In this document: one piece after another, positions 40,837 through 49,384 of the stretch
How positions within the stretch are numbered: position 1 is the first letter of the stretch
How the letters are laid out: each line of letters opens with the position of its first letter
DNA from: Egibacter sp.
Lineage (GTDB): Bacteria > Actinomycetota > Nitriliruptoria > Euzebyales > Egibacteraceae
Direction: 5' to 3'
Assembly (NCBI GenBank): GCA_003553795.1
Contig: PWFH01000053.1
Location: forward strand, 16,137 to 80,136
DNA: 64,000 bases
Made by a program: the position numbers and the translations under genes
The notes under the pieces: generated by a model
The model's database searches: none
What the model was told of the DNA's origin: nothing
The model's input: the letters and a program-made list of their open reading frames with translations, nothing else

Positions 40837-42125
40837 TGGCCCGCGACCGCTTCGTCCTCGCCGGCCTCGCCCGGGCGCGCGCGCCGTGGTTCCGCGACGT
40901 CGCCGCCTGGAGCATGCAGGCCTCGCTGCCCGCGGAGTTCTCGAAGTGCGTCTCCGCCGAGGAGCTGCGCGCGCTGCTCGCGAGCGGCCGCCCGTTCAGC
41001 GCGGTGCTCCTCGACGCCGGCTTGCCGGCCACCGACCGCGACCTCCTCGCCGCGGTGCGCGATGCCGGGGTGGTGCCGATCGTCGTCGACGCCGCGGGGG
41101 TGACGCGCGGCTGGCACGAGCTCGGCGCCGTGGCGGTCCTGCCGGCCACCTTCGAGCGCGCCGAGCTCCTCGACGTCCTCGGCGCCTACGCGGCCCTCGT
41201 GCCCGCCGAGGACGCCACGCCCACCGAGACCGACGCCGCGGCCCCCGTCGAGGCGGCCGAGGCGCCGCTGGCCCTGGTCTGCGGGCCCGGCGGCACCGGC
41301 GCGTCGGTCAGCGCGATCGCCCTGGCCCAGGGGCTGGCCGCCGATGAGGCCACCGCCGGGCCGGTGCTGCTCGCCGACCTCTGCCGCCACGCCGAGCAGG
41401 CGATGCTCCACGACGCGCGCGACGTCGCCCCCGGGGTGCAGGAGCTCGTCGAGCTCCACCGCGGCGCACGCCCCGGCCGCCGGGAGGTGCACGCCCAGAC
41501 CTTCCGGGTGCTCGAGCGGGGCTACCACCTGCTGCTCGGCCTGCGCCGCGCGCGCTACTGGCCCTCGATCCGCCCGCGGGCCTTCGCCGCGGCGCTGGCC
41601 TCGCTACGGCGCGACTTCGGGGTCGTCGTCTGCGACGTCGACGCCGACTTCGAGGGCGAGGCCGAGGGCGGCTCGCTCGACGTCGAGGAGCGCAACACCA
41701 TGGCCCGGGCCGCCGCGGCGCACGCCGCCGTGGCCTTCGCGGTGGGCCGCGGCGACCTCAAGGGCCTGCACGCCCTCGGCCGCGTCGTCGGCGACCTGCG
41801 CGGGGTCGGCGTGCCCTCCTCGCGGATCGTCCCGGTGCTGTCGGTCGCGCCGCGCAGCCCCAAGGCGCGCGCCGGGCTCGCCCGCGCGCTCGGCGATCTC
41901 ACCGACGGAGCCTGCGCGACCTCCCCGGTGTTCCTGCCGCGCCGCAGGGTCGAGGAGGCCCTCGTCGACGGCACCCCCCTGCCCGCGCCGCTGCCGGCCA
42001 CCCTCGCCGGCGCCTTCACCGCGGCGCTCGCCGCTGCCCCCGCCGAGCCCGCCCCCACCGCCGACGTGCCCGAGCGCGTCGAGCCCGGCTCGCTCGGAGC
42101 GTGGTCGGGCTCGCTCGAGGCGTAG
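40836..42125 (+). CDS. CpaE-like (MinD/ParA fold) protein with degenerate P-loop
   Basis: 429 residues. An N-terminal receiver-like part (about 5-125) and a C-terminal MinD/ParA-like part starting LALVCGPGGTGASVSAIAL. In an active deviant Walker A (KGGxGKT/S) both lysines are present; here the loop is GPGGTGASVS, with neither. Later parts keep VVVCDVDADF (Walker B-like). CpaE helps position Tad pilus machinery. ATG start at 40836, coupled to the SAF gene; 24 bp before tadA. Confidence 0.8.
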   Translation: MARDRFVLAGLARARAPWFRDVAAWSMQASLPAEFSKCVSAEELRALLASGRPFSAVLLDAGLPATDRDLLAAVRDAGVVPIVVDAAGVTRGWHELGAVAVLPATFERAELLDVLGAYAALVPAEDATPTETDAAAPVEAAEAPLALVCGPGGTGASVSAIALAQGLAADEATAGPVLLADLCRHAEQAMLHDARDVAPGVQELVELHRGARPGRREVHAQTFRVLERGYHLLLGLRRARYWPSIRPRAFAAALASLRRDFGVVVCDVDADFEGEAEGGSLDVEERNTMARAAAAHAAVAFAVGRGDLKGLHALGRVVGDLRGVGVPSSRIVPVLSVAPRSPKARAGLARALGDLTDGACATSPVFLPRRRVEEALVDGTPLPAPLPATLAGAFTAALAAAPAEPAPTADVPERVEPGSLGAWSGSLEA

Positions 42126-42149
42126 GCCCCTCCGAGGAAGGAGCGCTGC

Positions 42150-43460
42150 GTGGTTGCCGAGGAGCTCTCCCCGCTGGCCGAGATCGAGCAGGAGGTGCAG
42201 GAGCGCGCCAAGCGCCTCGAGCTCGACCTCGCCGCCGATGGCGCGCAAGGCCAGCTGCGCCGCCTCGTCGACGAGGCCGTCGAGCGCTGGAGCGAGGACT
42301 ACAAGCGCGGCCTGCGGGCCTTCGACCTCGCCGACCCCGAGGTCGTCGCGAGCCGCGCGCTGCGCAACCTCGCCGGCTACGGCCCGCTCGAGCCGCTGCT
42401 CGCCGACGACGACGTCTGGGAGGTGATGATCAACGCCCCCGACCAGATCTTCGTCAAGCGCCACCGCGGGCAGAGCGGCTACCACGACGAGGTCTTCCAC
42501 GACGACGAGCACGTCGTGCGCACGCTCACGAAGATCCTCGACGACGCCTCGACGGCGCACCGCAAGCTCGACCCCGCCGACGGGCTGCAGGACGCCCAGC
42601 TCGACAGCGGCGCCCGCCTGCACATCGTCCACCGCGACGTCGGCCGGGACGGCCACCTCGTCGTGAACATCCGCAAGTTCACCGGTGTGGCGTTCCGCAC
42701 GCTGCCCGAGCTCGTCGACCGCGAGATGCTCAGCCCCGACGCCGCGGCGTTCCTGCGGGCCTGCGTGCAGGCGCGGCTGTCGATGGTCTTCGCCGGCGCG
42801 CCCGGCAGCGGCAAGACCACCCTGCTGTCGTGCTGCGCCGCCGAGCTCGACCCGACCCTGCGCGTCGTCATCGCCGAGGAGGTCTTCGAGGCCGACATCC
42901 CGCTGCCCAACGTCGCGTCGATGCAGACCCGCGCGGCGCGGCCCGACCGCCCCGAGGTCGACCTGCGCCGCCTCGTCGCGGGGTTCCTCCGCATGGCGCC
43001 GGACGTGGCGATCGTCGGGGAGGTGCGCGACCGGGAGGCGTTGCCGCTGCTTCTCACCCTGTCGTCGGGGGTGAAGGGCTTCACGACGATCCACGCCGGC
43101 TCGGCGCGCCAGGCGCTGACCCGGCTGCGCTTCATCTGCCAGCTCGCCGACACCTCCTCGGAGCTGCCGATGAGCGCGCTCAACACCCTCGTCTCCGAGG
43201 CCGTCGACGTCGTCGTCCACGCGCAGCGCCGCCGCGGCATCGTCGAGGTCGACGAGATCGTCTGCGTCGAGGACCTCCAGACCGGTGGGTCCTCCCCGGC
43301 GTTCACCGTGACCCCGGTGTTCGCGCGGGCGCGTCCCGGCGGCCCGCTGGCCTGGACCGGGCAGCTGCCGGTCCGCGCCGCCCGGGCCTTCGAGGAGGCG
43401 GCCCTCGACGTCCGCGCGCTGCTCGAGCGCGCCGGGTCGAGGGCCGAGGGCGTCGCGTGA
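42150..43460 (+). CDS. tadA: Tad pilus assembly ATPase TadA/CpaF
   Basis: 436-residue secretion ATPase that powers Tad/Flp pilus assembly. Family landmarks: GYGPLEPLLADDDVWEVMIN, Walker A GAPGSGKTTLL, an Asp-box-like VVIAEEVFEADI, Walker B APDVAIVGEVRDREAL and His box TTIHAGSARQAL. GTG start at 42150 with AAGGAG six bases upstream. First of the tight run tadA-tadB-tadC. Confidence 0.94.
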   Translation: MVAEELSPLAEIEQEVQERAKRLELDLAADGAQGQLRRLVDEAVERWSEDYKRGLRAFDLADPEVVASRALRNLAGYGPLEPLLADDDVWEVMINAPDQIFVKRHRGQSGYHDEVFHDDEHVVRTLTKILDDASTAHRKLDPADGLQDAQLDSGARLHIVHRDVGRDGHLVVNIRKFTGVAFRTLPELVDREMLSPDAAAFLRACVQARLSMVFAGAPGSGKTTLLSCCAAELDPTLRVVIAEEVFEADIPLPNVASMQTRAARPDRPEVDLRRLVAGFLRMAPDVAIVGEVRDREALPLLLTLSSGVKGFTTIHAGSARQALTRLRFICQLADTSSELPMSALNTLVSEAVDVVVHAQRRRGIVEVDEIVCVEDLQTGGSSPAFTVTPVFARARPGGPLAWTGQLPVRAARAFEEAALDVRALLERAGSRAEGVA

Positions 43461-43470
43461 GGACGCGACG

Positions 43471-44355
43471 ATGATCGGCCTCGCCCTCGCGCTCGTCGCC
43501 GCCTACGGGGTCTTCCTCGTCTACACCCACGTGGCGCTCGGCTGGCGGGGCCTCGGGGTCGGTCCCGGGCTCGAGGCGCCCCGTCCGCGCCGGCACCGCG
43601 CGCGGGAGTTCCTCGTCCACGCCGGCCTCGAGCAGGTGCGCCTGCGCGAGCTGCTCGCCGTCGTCGCCGTCCTCGGCCTCGTCGGCGCAGCGGCTGGGGC
43701 GGCGCTCTTCGGTGGGATCGCGGCGCCGCTGCTCACCGGCCTCGCCGCGGCGGCGGTCCCGGTCGGCGCGGCGCGGGAGCGGCGGGCCCGCCGGCGGGCA
43801 CAGGCCGCCGAGGCCTGGCCCCGCATGCTCGAGGAGATCCGCCTGGAGGCGACGACGCTCGGCCGCTCGGTGCCCCAGGCGCTGCTCACCGTCGGGTTGC
43901 GCGGCCCCGAGGAGCTGCGCCCGGCCTTCGCCGCCGCGCAGCGCGAGTGGCTCATCTCCACCGACTTCGCCCGCACCGTCGTGGTGCTCAAGGACCGTCT
44001 CGCCGATCCGACCGCCGACGCGGTCTGCGAGACCCTCCTCGTCGCCCACGAGGTCGGCGGCAGCGACCTCGACCGCCGCCTCGCCGCCCTCGCCGAGGAC
44101 CGCGTCGCCGACCTCGCCGGCCGCAAGGACGCCCGGGCCAAGCAGGCCGGCGCGCGCTTCGCCCGCGTCTTCGTCCTCGTCGTGCCCCTCGGCATGGCGC
44201 TGGCCGGCTGGAGCATCGGCGAGGGCCGGGCCGCCTACGCCACCCCGGCAGGCCAGGCCGGGGTGCTCGTCGGACTCGTCATCATGCTCGGGTGCTGGGT
44301 GTGGGCCGGGCGGATCATGCGCCTGCCCACCGAGCAGCGGGTCTTCCTGCGGTGA
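43471..44355 (+). CDS. tadB: Tad pilus inner-membrane platform protein TadB
   Basis: 294 residues. T2SSF-type domain between membrane helices: two N-terminal hydrophobic segments (about 1-22 and 62-100), a cytoplasmic helical part with WPRMLEEIRLEATTLGRSV, and two C-terminal helices (about 228-250, 262-282). It forms the platform with TadC. ATG 43471. The stop overlaps the tadC GTG. Confidence 0.88.
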   Translation: MIGLALALVAAYGVFLVYTHVALGWRGLGVGPGLEAPRPRRHRAREFLVHAGLEQVRLRELLAVVAVLGLVGAAAGAALFGGIAAPLLTGLAAAAVPVGAARERRARRRAQAAEAWPRMLEEIRLEATTLGRSVPQALLTVGLRGPEELRPAFAAAQREWLISTDFARTVVVLKDRLADPTADAVCETLLVAHEVGGSDLDRRLAALAEDRVADLAGRKDARAKQAGARFARVFVLVVPLGMALAGWSIGEGRAAYATPAGQAGVLVGLVIMLGCWVWAGRIMRLPTEQRVFLR

Positions 44356-45257
44356 TCCGCCTCCTGCTGCCCGCCGGCCTCGCCCTCTGGGCGGGGGTGA
44401 CGCTCCTGCTCTCGCAGCTGCGGTGGTTCGCCCGACCGAGCGTCGCCGAGCGCCTGCGCCCCTACGCCCCCGGCGGCATGGCGCGGCCGGTGGGCCCAGG
44501 CGTGCTCAGCGTCGAGTCCTTCGCCGAGACGATCGCCCCGCTGTCGCGCACCGTCGGCGAACGCCTCGCGCGCCTGCTCGGCGTCGGTGAGGACCTCGAG
44601 CTGCGGCTGTGGCGCGTGCACTCCCCCCTCGACGTCACCGCCTTCCGGGTCCGCCAGATCGGCTGGAGCATCGCCGCGCTCGGGGCCGCCGGCCTGCTCG
44701 TCCTCGCGCTGCGCCCGACGGCGCCGCTGGCGGTGCTCCTGCTGCTCGGTGCGCCGCTGCTCGCGTTCCTGCTTGCCGAGCAGCGCGCCGCGCAGGCCTC
44801 CGAGCGCTGGCAGCGCCGGGTCTTCCTCGAGCTGCCGGTCGTCGCCGAGCAGATCGCGATGCTGCTGTCGGCGGGCTACTCGCTGTCGGGGGCGATCAAC
44901 CGGGTCGCCGCGCGCGGGCAGGGCGCCTGCGCGGCCGACCTCGCGCGGGTCGCCGCGCAGGTCCGCCACGGACGGTCGGAGTCCGAGGCGCTGCGGGAGT
45001 GGGCGGCGGTAGCCCGCGTCGACGCGCTCGACCGCCTCGTCGCGGTCATGGCGCTCAACCGCGAGACGAGCGACCTCGGACGGCTGCTCAGCGAGGAGGC
45101 GCGCGCAGTGCGCGCGGATGTCCAGCGCGAGCTCGTCGCGACGATGGAGCGGCGCAGCCAGCAGGTCTGGATCCCCGTGACCGTCGCAACCCTGCTCCCT
45201 GGCGTGATCTTCATGCTCATCCCCTTCGTCGAGGCGGTCCGCTTCTTCGCCGAGTGA
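44352..45257 (+). CDS. tadC: Tad pilus inner-membrane platform protein TadC
   Basis: 301 residues. T2SSF domain with ELPVVAEQIAMLLSAGYSLSGAINRVA, then DALDRLVAVMALNRETSDLGRLL, flanked by hydrophobic segments at the N-terminus (about 3-20), middle (about 98-140) and C-terminus (about 275-295). GTG start at 44352 overlaps tadB. A 110-bp gap with a hairpin separates it from the pilin gene. Confidence 0.88.
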   Translation: MIRLLLPAGLALWAGVTLLLSQLRWFARPSVAERLRPYAPGGMARPVGPGVLSVESFAETIAPLSRTVGERLARLLGVGEDLELRLWRVHSPLDVTAFRVRQIGWSIAALGAAGLLVLALRPTAPLAVLLLLGAPLLAFLLAEQRAAQASERWQRRVFLELPVVAEQIAMLLSAGYSLSGAINRVAARGQGACAADLARVAAQVRHGRSESEALREWAAVARVDALDRLVAVMALNRETSDLGRLLSEEARAVRADVQRELVATMERRSQQVWIPVTVATLLPGVIFMLIPFVEAVRFFAE

Positions 45258-45315
45258 CGCCCCTGGATGGGGACGGGGGACTTGCCATCCTCTGACGCCT
45301 GCGTACCTTCTTCCT

Positions 45316-45336
45316 GGCCGTGCAGGGGGCACGGCC
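45316..45336. terminator. Hairpin between tadC and the pilin gene
   Basis: GGCCGTGC (45316-45323), loop AGGGG, GCACGGCC (45329-45336). It could partly terminate the tadABC message or protect the 5' end of the pilin message so that pilin is made in excess. Confidence 0.45.
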
Positions 45337-45367
45337 CGGCTGATGCCGAGGAGCACGGGGGAAGCAC

Positions 45368-45583
45368 GTGAACGCCTTAATGATCGTCATCGTCCTCATG
45401 CTGCGGGCCCGGGGGCTCGCGCTGCGCGACCGCCTCGCCGCCGAGCACGGGGAGGGCGTGATCTCCGCGGCGATCGCCGTGCTCATCATCGCGCTGCTCG
45501 GCGCGGCGATGTGGGCGGTCTTCAGCGGGATGATGACCGGGGCGACGACCCGCATCAACGACTCGGTCGAGTCGATCGGGTGA
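45368..45583 (+). CDS. Flp-like small pilin
   Basis: 71 residues: a charged leader (to about 29), then a hydrophobic helix (VISAAIAVLIIALLGAAMWAVF) and a short polar tail, the layout of Flp major pilins. The usual Glu-Tyr a few residues after the cleavage Gly is missing: the sequence around it is EHGEGVISAA. GTG start at 45368 after GGGGGAAG. The stop overlaps the following gene. Assignment rests on position right after tadA-C and on shape. Confidence 0.75.
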   Translation: MNALMIVIVLMLRARGLALRDRLAAEHGEGVISAAIAVLIIALLGAAMWAVFSGMMTGATTRINDSVESIG

Positions 45584-45963
45584 GCGCGCGCCTCGCCGCT
45601 GAGCGAGGCAGCGGGGTCCTCTCGGTCACGCTCGGCGTGGGCGTGGTGCTCACGCTGCTGCTCGTCGCCGCCCACCTCCTCACCCACCTCTACGCCACCT
45701 CGGTCGTCGAGGCGGCGGCCTATGACGCCGCCGTCGAGGCCGCCGGGGCCGCCGGCGACGTCGCCGCCGCCGAGGCCAGGGCGCGGGAGACGATGGGGCC
45801 CTTCGCCGCCTCGGCGACGTTTCACTGGTCGGCCGGTGAGGACGTCGTGGCCCTGCGCGTCGAGGCCGCCCGGCCCGGGCTCGTGCCGGCGCGCTTCGCC
45901 TCCTCGCTCGGCCTGGCCTCGATCGAGCGGGAGTTCCGCGTGCGCACGGAGCGGCTGCGGTGA
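45580..45963 (+). CDS. TadE/TadG-like pseudopilin 1
   Basis: 127 residues. N-terminal helix (GSGVLSVTLGVGVVLTLLLVAAHLLTHL, about residues 10-37), then VVEAAAYDAAVEAAGAAGD and a beta-rich end. Overlaps the pilin gene by four bases and the next gene by four. TadE-type proteins are thought to initiate or modify Tad pili. GTG start at 45580. Confidence 0.72.
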   Translation: MSARLAAERGSGVLSVTLGVGVVLTLLLVAAHLLTHLYATSVVEAAAYDAAVEAAGAAGDVAAAEARARETMGPFAASATFHWSAGEDVVALRVEAARPGLVPARFASSLGLASIEREFRVRTERLR

Positions 45964-46490
45964 GCGCGCGGTCGCTCGGGGCGCCGCCCCTGCGTGGTGG
46001 CGTGCGGCGTCTGCGTGTTGGCGTGCGGCGCCTGCGCGAGGACGACGCCGGCGCGGTCGCCGGCTGGGAGGCCCTGCCGTTCGGCTTCCTCGTCTTCATC
46101 GTCGGCGCCCTCGTCGCGGCCAACGCCTGGGCGGTCGTCGACGCGAAGATGGCGGTGACCGCGGCGGCGCGGGAGGGCGCGCGGGCCTTCGTCGAGGCCG
46201 GCGATGCCGCCTCGGCCCGTCCCGCGGCGGTCGCCGCGGCCGGTGCGGCGCTCGCCGCGCACGGTCGTGAGCCCGCAGGCGAGGTCGAGGTCGCCGGCTC
46301 CTTCACACGGTGCGCGACGGTGACGGTGACCGTCGGGCACACCGTCCCGGCGATCGCCCTGCCGTGGGTCGGTGGCTTCGGCGCGGGGGTGACCACCCGC
46401 GCCTCGCACGCGGAGGTCGTCGACCCCCTGCGCTCCGGCGTCGAGGGGGAGGCCGGAAGCGGTGGGGAGGTGATCTGCGATGGGCGCTGA
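45960..46490 (+). CDS. TadE-like pseudopilin 2
   Basis: 176 residues. The TadE signature is the clearest of the three: AGWEALPFGFLVFIVGALVAANAW, then KMAVTAAAREGARAFVE. The cytoplasmic N-terminus contains a doubled VGVRRLR segment from a 21-bp tandem repeat. Cys residues lie in FTRCATVTV and near the C-terminus. GTG 45960. Overlaps the next gene by 11 bases. Confidence 0.82.
   Translation: MSARSLGAPPLRGGVRRLRVGVRRLREDDAGAVAGWEALPFGFLVFIVGALVAANAWAVVDAKMAVTAAAREGARAFVEAGDAASARPAAVAAAGAALAAHGREPAGEVEVAGSFTRCATVTVTVGHTVPAIALPWVGGFGAGVTTRASHAEVVDPLRSGVEGEAGSGGEVICDGR
45998..46036. repeat. 21-bp tandem repeat in TadE-like gene
   Basis: TGGCGTGCGGCGTCTGCG at 45998 recurs at 46019 with one change. 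Encodes GVRRLR twice in the cytoplasmic tail. Confidence 0.75.
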
Positions 46491-46947
46491 GGAGCGCGGG
46501 AGCGCGCTCATGCTCATGCCGGCGGCGGTCCTCGTCGTCATCGTGCTCTCGGCGATCGCCGTCGACGGGGCGCTCGCGTTCATGGGGCGCCGGGAGCTCT
46601 CCGCGGCAGCGGCCGCGGCGGCCAACGACGCCGTCGTCGCCGCGCTCTCCGAGCGCGGCTTCTACGAGGCGTGCGGCGACCTCAGCCTCGATCCCGCCGC
46701 AGCCCAGCGCGTCGCCGAGCGGACCTTCGCCCTGCGCGCCTCCGACGCCTACGCCCTCGAGTCCGTCGATGCTGCGGTCGGTGTCGCGCCCGGCGGAGGC
46801 GAGGTGCAGGTGCGGGTGGAGGCGACCGGCACCGTCGAGCGCGTCTTCACCCCGGCGTTGCTCGGCGGCGGCGCCCAGCGGGTGCGCGCCGCCGGCGAGG
46901 CCGTCGCCGAGCGCGCTGTCGACGCCACGGTGGAATGCCGGCGGTGA
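46480..46947 (+). CDS. TadG-like pseudopilin 3
   Basis: 155 residues. N-terminal GSALMLMPAAVLVVIVLSAI with a hydrophobic helix, then AVDGALAFMGRRELSAAAAAAANDAV, the usual beginning of TadG-like or Rv3655c-type proteins. ATG start at 46480. Its last ~199 bp are antisense to the C-terminal coding end of the kinase on the other strand. Confidence 0.78.
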   Translation: MGAEERGSALMLMPAAVLVVIVLSAIAVDGALAFMGRRELSAAAAAAANDAVVAALSERGFYEACGDLSLDPAAAQRVAERTFALRASDAYALESVDAAVGVAPGGGEVQVRVEATGTVERVFTPALLGGGAQRVRAAGEAVAERAVDATVECRR

Positions 46948-48194
46948 CCGTCGCGGAGGTCGGTGCGGTGGAGGGCAGGCCCGGGGGCCCCGACCGCGGC
47001 GTGCTGCGCGGGTGCGGCCTCGACCGCCACGGCAGGCGCGGTCGCCTGCACGCCCGACGGCGGCCCCTCCCACGCCTGCCGCAGTCCCCACGCGAGCAGG
47101 GGCGGCACGAGCAGCAGCCCGAGCGCGGCGACGACGACCCAGCGCCATGGCACCGCGACCGACGCCTCCGGCTCCGGCGGGGTCGGCGCCGCGGTGAAGT
47201 CGACGGTCGCCGCCGGCGCCGCGGCCTCCGAGCCCCCGCTCCTCGCGCGCCGGACGAGTGGCGGCGCGCTCGGCGCCTCGCCGGCGCCGCCGTCCCCGCC
47301 GGGACCGTGGTGGGTTGGCCCCGGCGTGGCGCTGACCCCGCCGGCGGTGGAGGCGGCACTCGTCGTCGCCCGCGTGCCCGCCTGCGACGGCGTGGCGTCG
47401 GTCCGGCGGCGGCCACGCCCCTCGGCCGGTCGGCAGGCGCGCAGCGCCTCGGCGAAGGCCGTCGCATCGAGCGGACGCTCGGCGGTCTCCACGGCGGTGG
47501 CGGCGGCGAGCGCCGCTGCGAGGGTCGCGGGAGCGCCGGAGGTCTCGAGCGCGGTCGCCTGCGCCGCGGAGCCGTCGCGGCCGCCGCTCGCGGCGTCCTG
47601 CCCGTGCGGGGCCGGCGGCTGGCCGGTGAGAGCGTGCTCGAGCAGGCGGGCAAGGCCGTAGACGTCGCTGCGGGCGTCGGGGGCGGCGCCGCGCAGGACC
47701 GCCGGGTCGACGTAGCCGGGGGTGCCGTGTACCCCCGCGGCGCGGGCGACCCCGAAGTCGGCGAGCAGCGGCTCACCGTCGGCGGTGAGCAGGACGTTGC
47801 CGGGGGTGACGTCGCGGTGCAGCACCCCGTGACGGTGCGCCGAGGCGAGGGCGTCGGCGAGGCTGATCCCGAGCTCGACGACCTCCGGCCACGGCAGCGG
47901 GCCGCCCCGCAGGCGACGCTCGAGCGAGCCGCCGGCGGCGTAGGGCATGACGATCGCGAGGCCGTGCGCGTCGTCGAGGCAGGCGAGGATGTCGACGACG
48001 TGTGGATGGTCCAGGGCGGCGAGGATCGCGGCCTCCTCGCGCAGGGCCTCACGCCGTGTCGGCTCGTCGGCGGCGGCGAGGCGCTTGATCGCCACGGTCC
48101 GGCCGGTGCCCCCGCGCTCGCGTGCCCGCCACACCGTCCCGCTCGAGCCGGTGCCGAGACGTTCGAGCAGCTCGTAGCCGTCGAGTCCTGCCAT
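46749..48194 (-). CDS. Receptor-type Ser/Thr protein kinase
   Basis: 481 residues. Kinase domain (about 7-265): glycine loop LGTGSSGTVW, Lys37 in VAIK, HRDVTPGNVLL (usual Lys after HRD is Thr), DFGVAR and GTPGYVDPAV (APE weak). A Pro/Ala/Thr-rich juxtamembrane part follows, then one helix at about 358-382 and a Pro/Ser/Thr-rich outer tail. The last ~66 residues are encoded antisense to tadG and look like low complexity, so the tail is probably not a folded sensor. Adjacent to the pilus locus and divergent from a LysM protein. ATG 48194. Confidence 0.85.
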   Translation of the reverse strand: MAGLDGYELLERLGTGSSGTVWRARERGGTGRTVAIKRLAAADEPTRREALREEAAILAALDHPHVVDILACLDDAHGLAIVMPYAAGGSLERRLRGGPLPWPEVVELGISLADALASAHRHGVLHRDVTPGNVLLTADGEPLLADFGVARAAGVHGTPGYVDPAVLRGAAPDARSDVYGLARLLEHALTGQPPAPHGQDAASGGRDGSAAQATALETSGAPATLAAALAAATAVETAERPLDATAFAEALRACRPAEGRGRRRTDATPSQAGTRATTSAASTAGGVSATPGPTHHGPGGDGGAGEAPSAPPLVRRARSGGSEAAAPAATVDFTAAPTPPEPEASVAVPWRWVVVAALGLLLVPPLLAWGLRQAWEGPPSGVQATAPAVAVEAAPAQHAAVGAPGPALHRTDLRDGHRRHSTVASTARSATASPAARTRWAPPPSNAGVKTRSTVPVASTRTCTSPPPGATPTAASTDSRA

Positions 48195-48304
48195 GCGTCC
48201 CCCCACAGGCACTTGGAAGCCTTCGAAGAGCATGAGAGTACATGGAAGTATCATGAGGTGGCAAGGCCGAGGTCGGGCTGGGGATCGGCGACGGAGGTGG
48301 CGCG
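48195..48304. promoter_or_regulatory. Divergent kinase/LysM promoter with repeated AGTA-CATG
   Basis: A 30-bp A/T-richer stretch (48227-48257) contains CATG three times. AGTACATG at 48237-48244 and AGTATCATG at 48247-48255 form an imperfect direct repeat. It may be an operator or contain the promoters. The exact boxes are unclear. Confidence 0.4.
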
Positions 48305-49282
48305 ATGACGGGACGGGAGCGCGGCGAGGTCGGGAGGCCGCGGGCGGGGCGGGACATCACGCCGCTCGTCGCATGGGTGCTCCTCCTCGTCGTGGCGATC
48401 ACGGCCTTCGGCCGGCTCGGTGCCGGCGCGCTCGCCACTCCGCCGCTCGGTGACCCCTCGGCGCTCGCGACCTGGGTCGGCGCGCAGGACCCCCTGACGA
48501 CGGCGTTCACCGTGCTGCGCCTCGTCGTCCTCGCCCTCGCCTGGTACCTCCTCGGCGTCACGACGATCGGGGTGGTCGCGCGTCTCGCGCGGGCCGCACG
48601 GCTCGTCGCCCTCGCCGACCTCCTCACCGTCGCGCCGGTGCGCCGTCTGCTCAGCGCCGCGCTCGGCGTCGGCCTCGCGACCGCTGCGGTGACGAGCCTG
48701 CCCCAGGCGGCGGTCGCGCCCCCGCCGCCCGTCGTCGCCGAGGCCGCCCCGGCGGTCCAGGATGAGCGCGGCACGGTCGGCGAGCCTCGGCGCGATCCCG
48801 TCCTTCCCGGCGGCGATCTGCCCATCGACGGTCCGCGCCACCTCGCCCTCGGTGAGGCCCGGGCACCCGCCGGGGAGGATCCGGCGGGCTCGGCGGGTCC
48901 CCTCGCCGATCCCGACCCGGCGCGCGCGGCCGGACTGCTCGCCGACCCCGGGTCGGTCGCCGTGCCCGGGGCGGGCGGGCAGACGGACGCGGCGGCACCC
49001 GGCGCGCCGAGCCCGTCGTCGGCGTCACCGCCCCCGCCGAGCGCGCCGACGGAGACCCCCGACGCCGACGCCGGTCCGGGATCGTGGCGCGTCGAGGCCG
49101 GTGAGCACCTCTGGTCGATCGCCGAGGCGGTCCTCGCCGAGGCCCGCGGCCCCGAGGTCGCCGACGCCGACGTCGCCGCGTACTGGCGCGCGCTCATCGA
49201 GGCCAACCGCGACGCCTTGCCCGACCCGGCCAACCCCGACCTCATCCGTCCCGGGCAGGCGCTCGAGCTGCCCGATCCGTAG
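48305..49282 (+). CDS. Membrane protein with C-terminal LysM domain
   Basis: 325 residues. Three hydrophobic segments (about 19-40, 63-88, 113-132), a long Pro/Ala/Gly-rich outer linker (140-260), and a LysM peptidoglycan-binding domain at the end (WRVEAGEHLWSIAEAVLAE ... LIEANRDALPDPANPDLI). It probably anchors to the wall. Homologues of this type occur beside Tad loci or kinases in other Actinomycetota, but I cannot assign a role. ATG 48305. Confidence 0.78.
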   Translation: MTGRERGEVGRPRAGRDITPLVAWVLLLVVAITAFGRLGAGALATPPLGDPSALATWVGAQDPLTTAFTVLRLVVLALAWYLLGVTTIGVVARLARAARLVALADLLTVAPVRRLLSAALGVGLATAAVTSLPQAAVAPPPPVVAEAAPAVQDERGTVGEPRRDPVLPGGDLPIDGPRHLALGEARAPAGEDPAGSAGPLADPDPARAAGLLADPGSVAVPGAGGQTDAAAPGAPSPSSASPPPPSAPTETPDADAGPGSWRVEAGEHLWSIAEAVLAEARGPEVADADVAAYWRALIEANRDALPDPANPDLIRPGQALELPDP

Positions 49283-49346
49283 GCGGTCGGACGGTCGCCT
49301 GCGCCGGGGCCCCGCCGTCGCGCTCCCCGGGGGTGTCCCTATGACT

Positions 49347-49377
49347 TTGTCAAGGGGGCGCAGGCGACGGCTAGCAT
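49347..49377 (+). promoter_or_regulatory. Promoter of leaderless LOG-family gene
   Basis: TTGTCA (49347-49352), 19-base spacer, TAGCAT (49372-49377), seven bases before ATG 49385. Implied +1 is at or one base before the start codon, and there is no Shine-Dalgarno. Confidence 0.5.
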
Positions 49378-49384
49378 CGCGGCG

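Noticed and set aside
46749..48194. Second kinase as a pseudokinase because of HRDVTPGN and a weak APE motif
   Set aside because: The ATP lysine, HRD Asp and DFG Asp are present. Thr after HRD is also seen in other bacterial kinases, so activity is likely.
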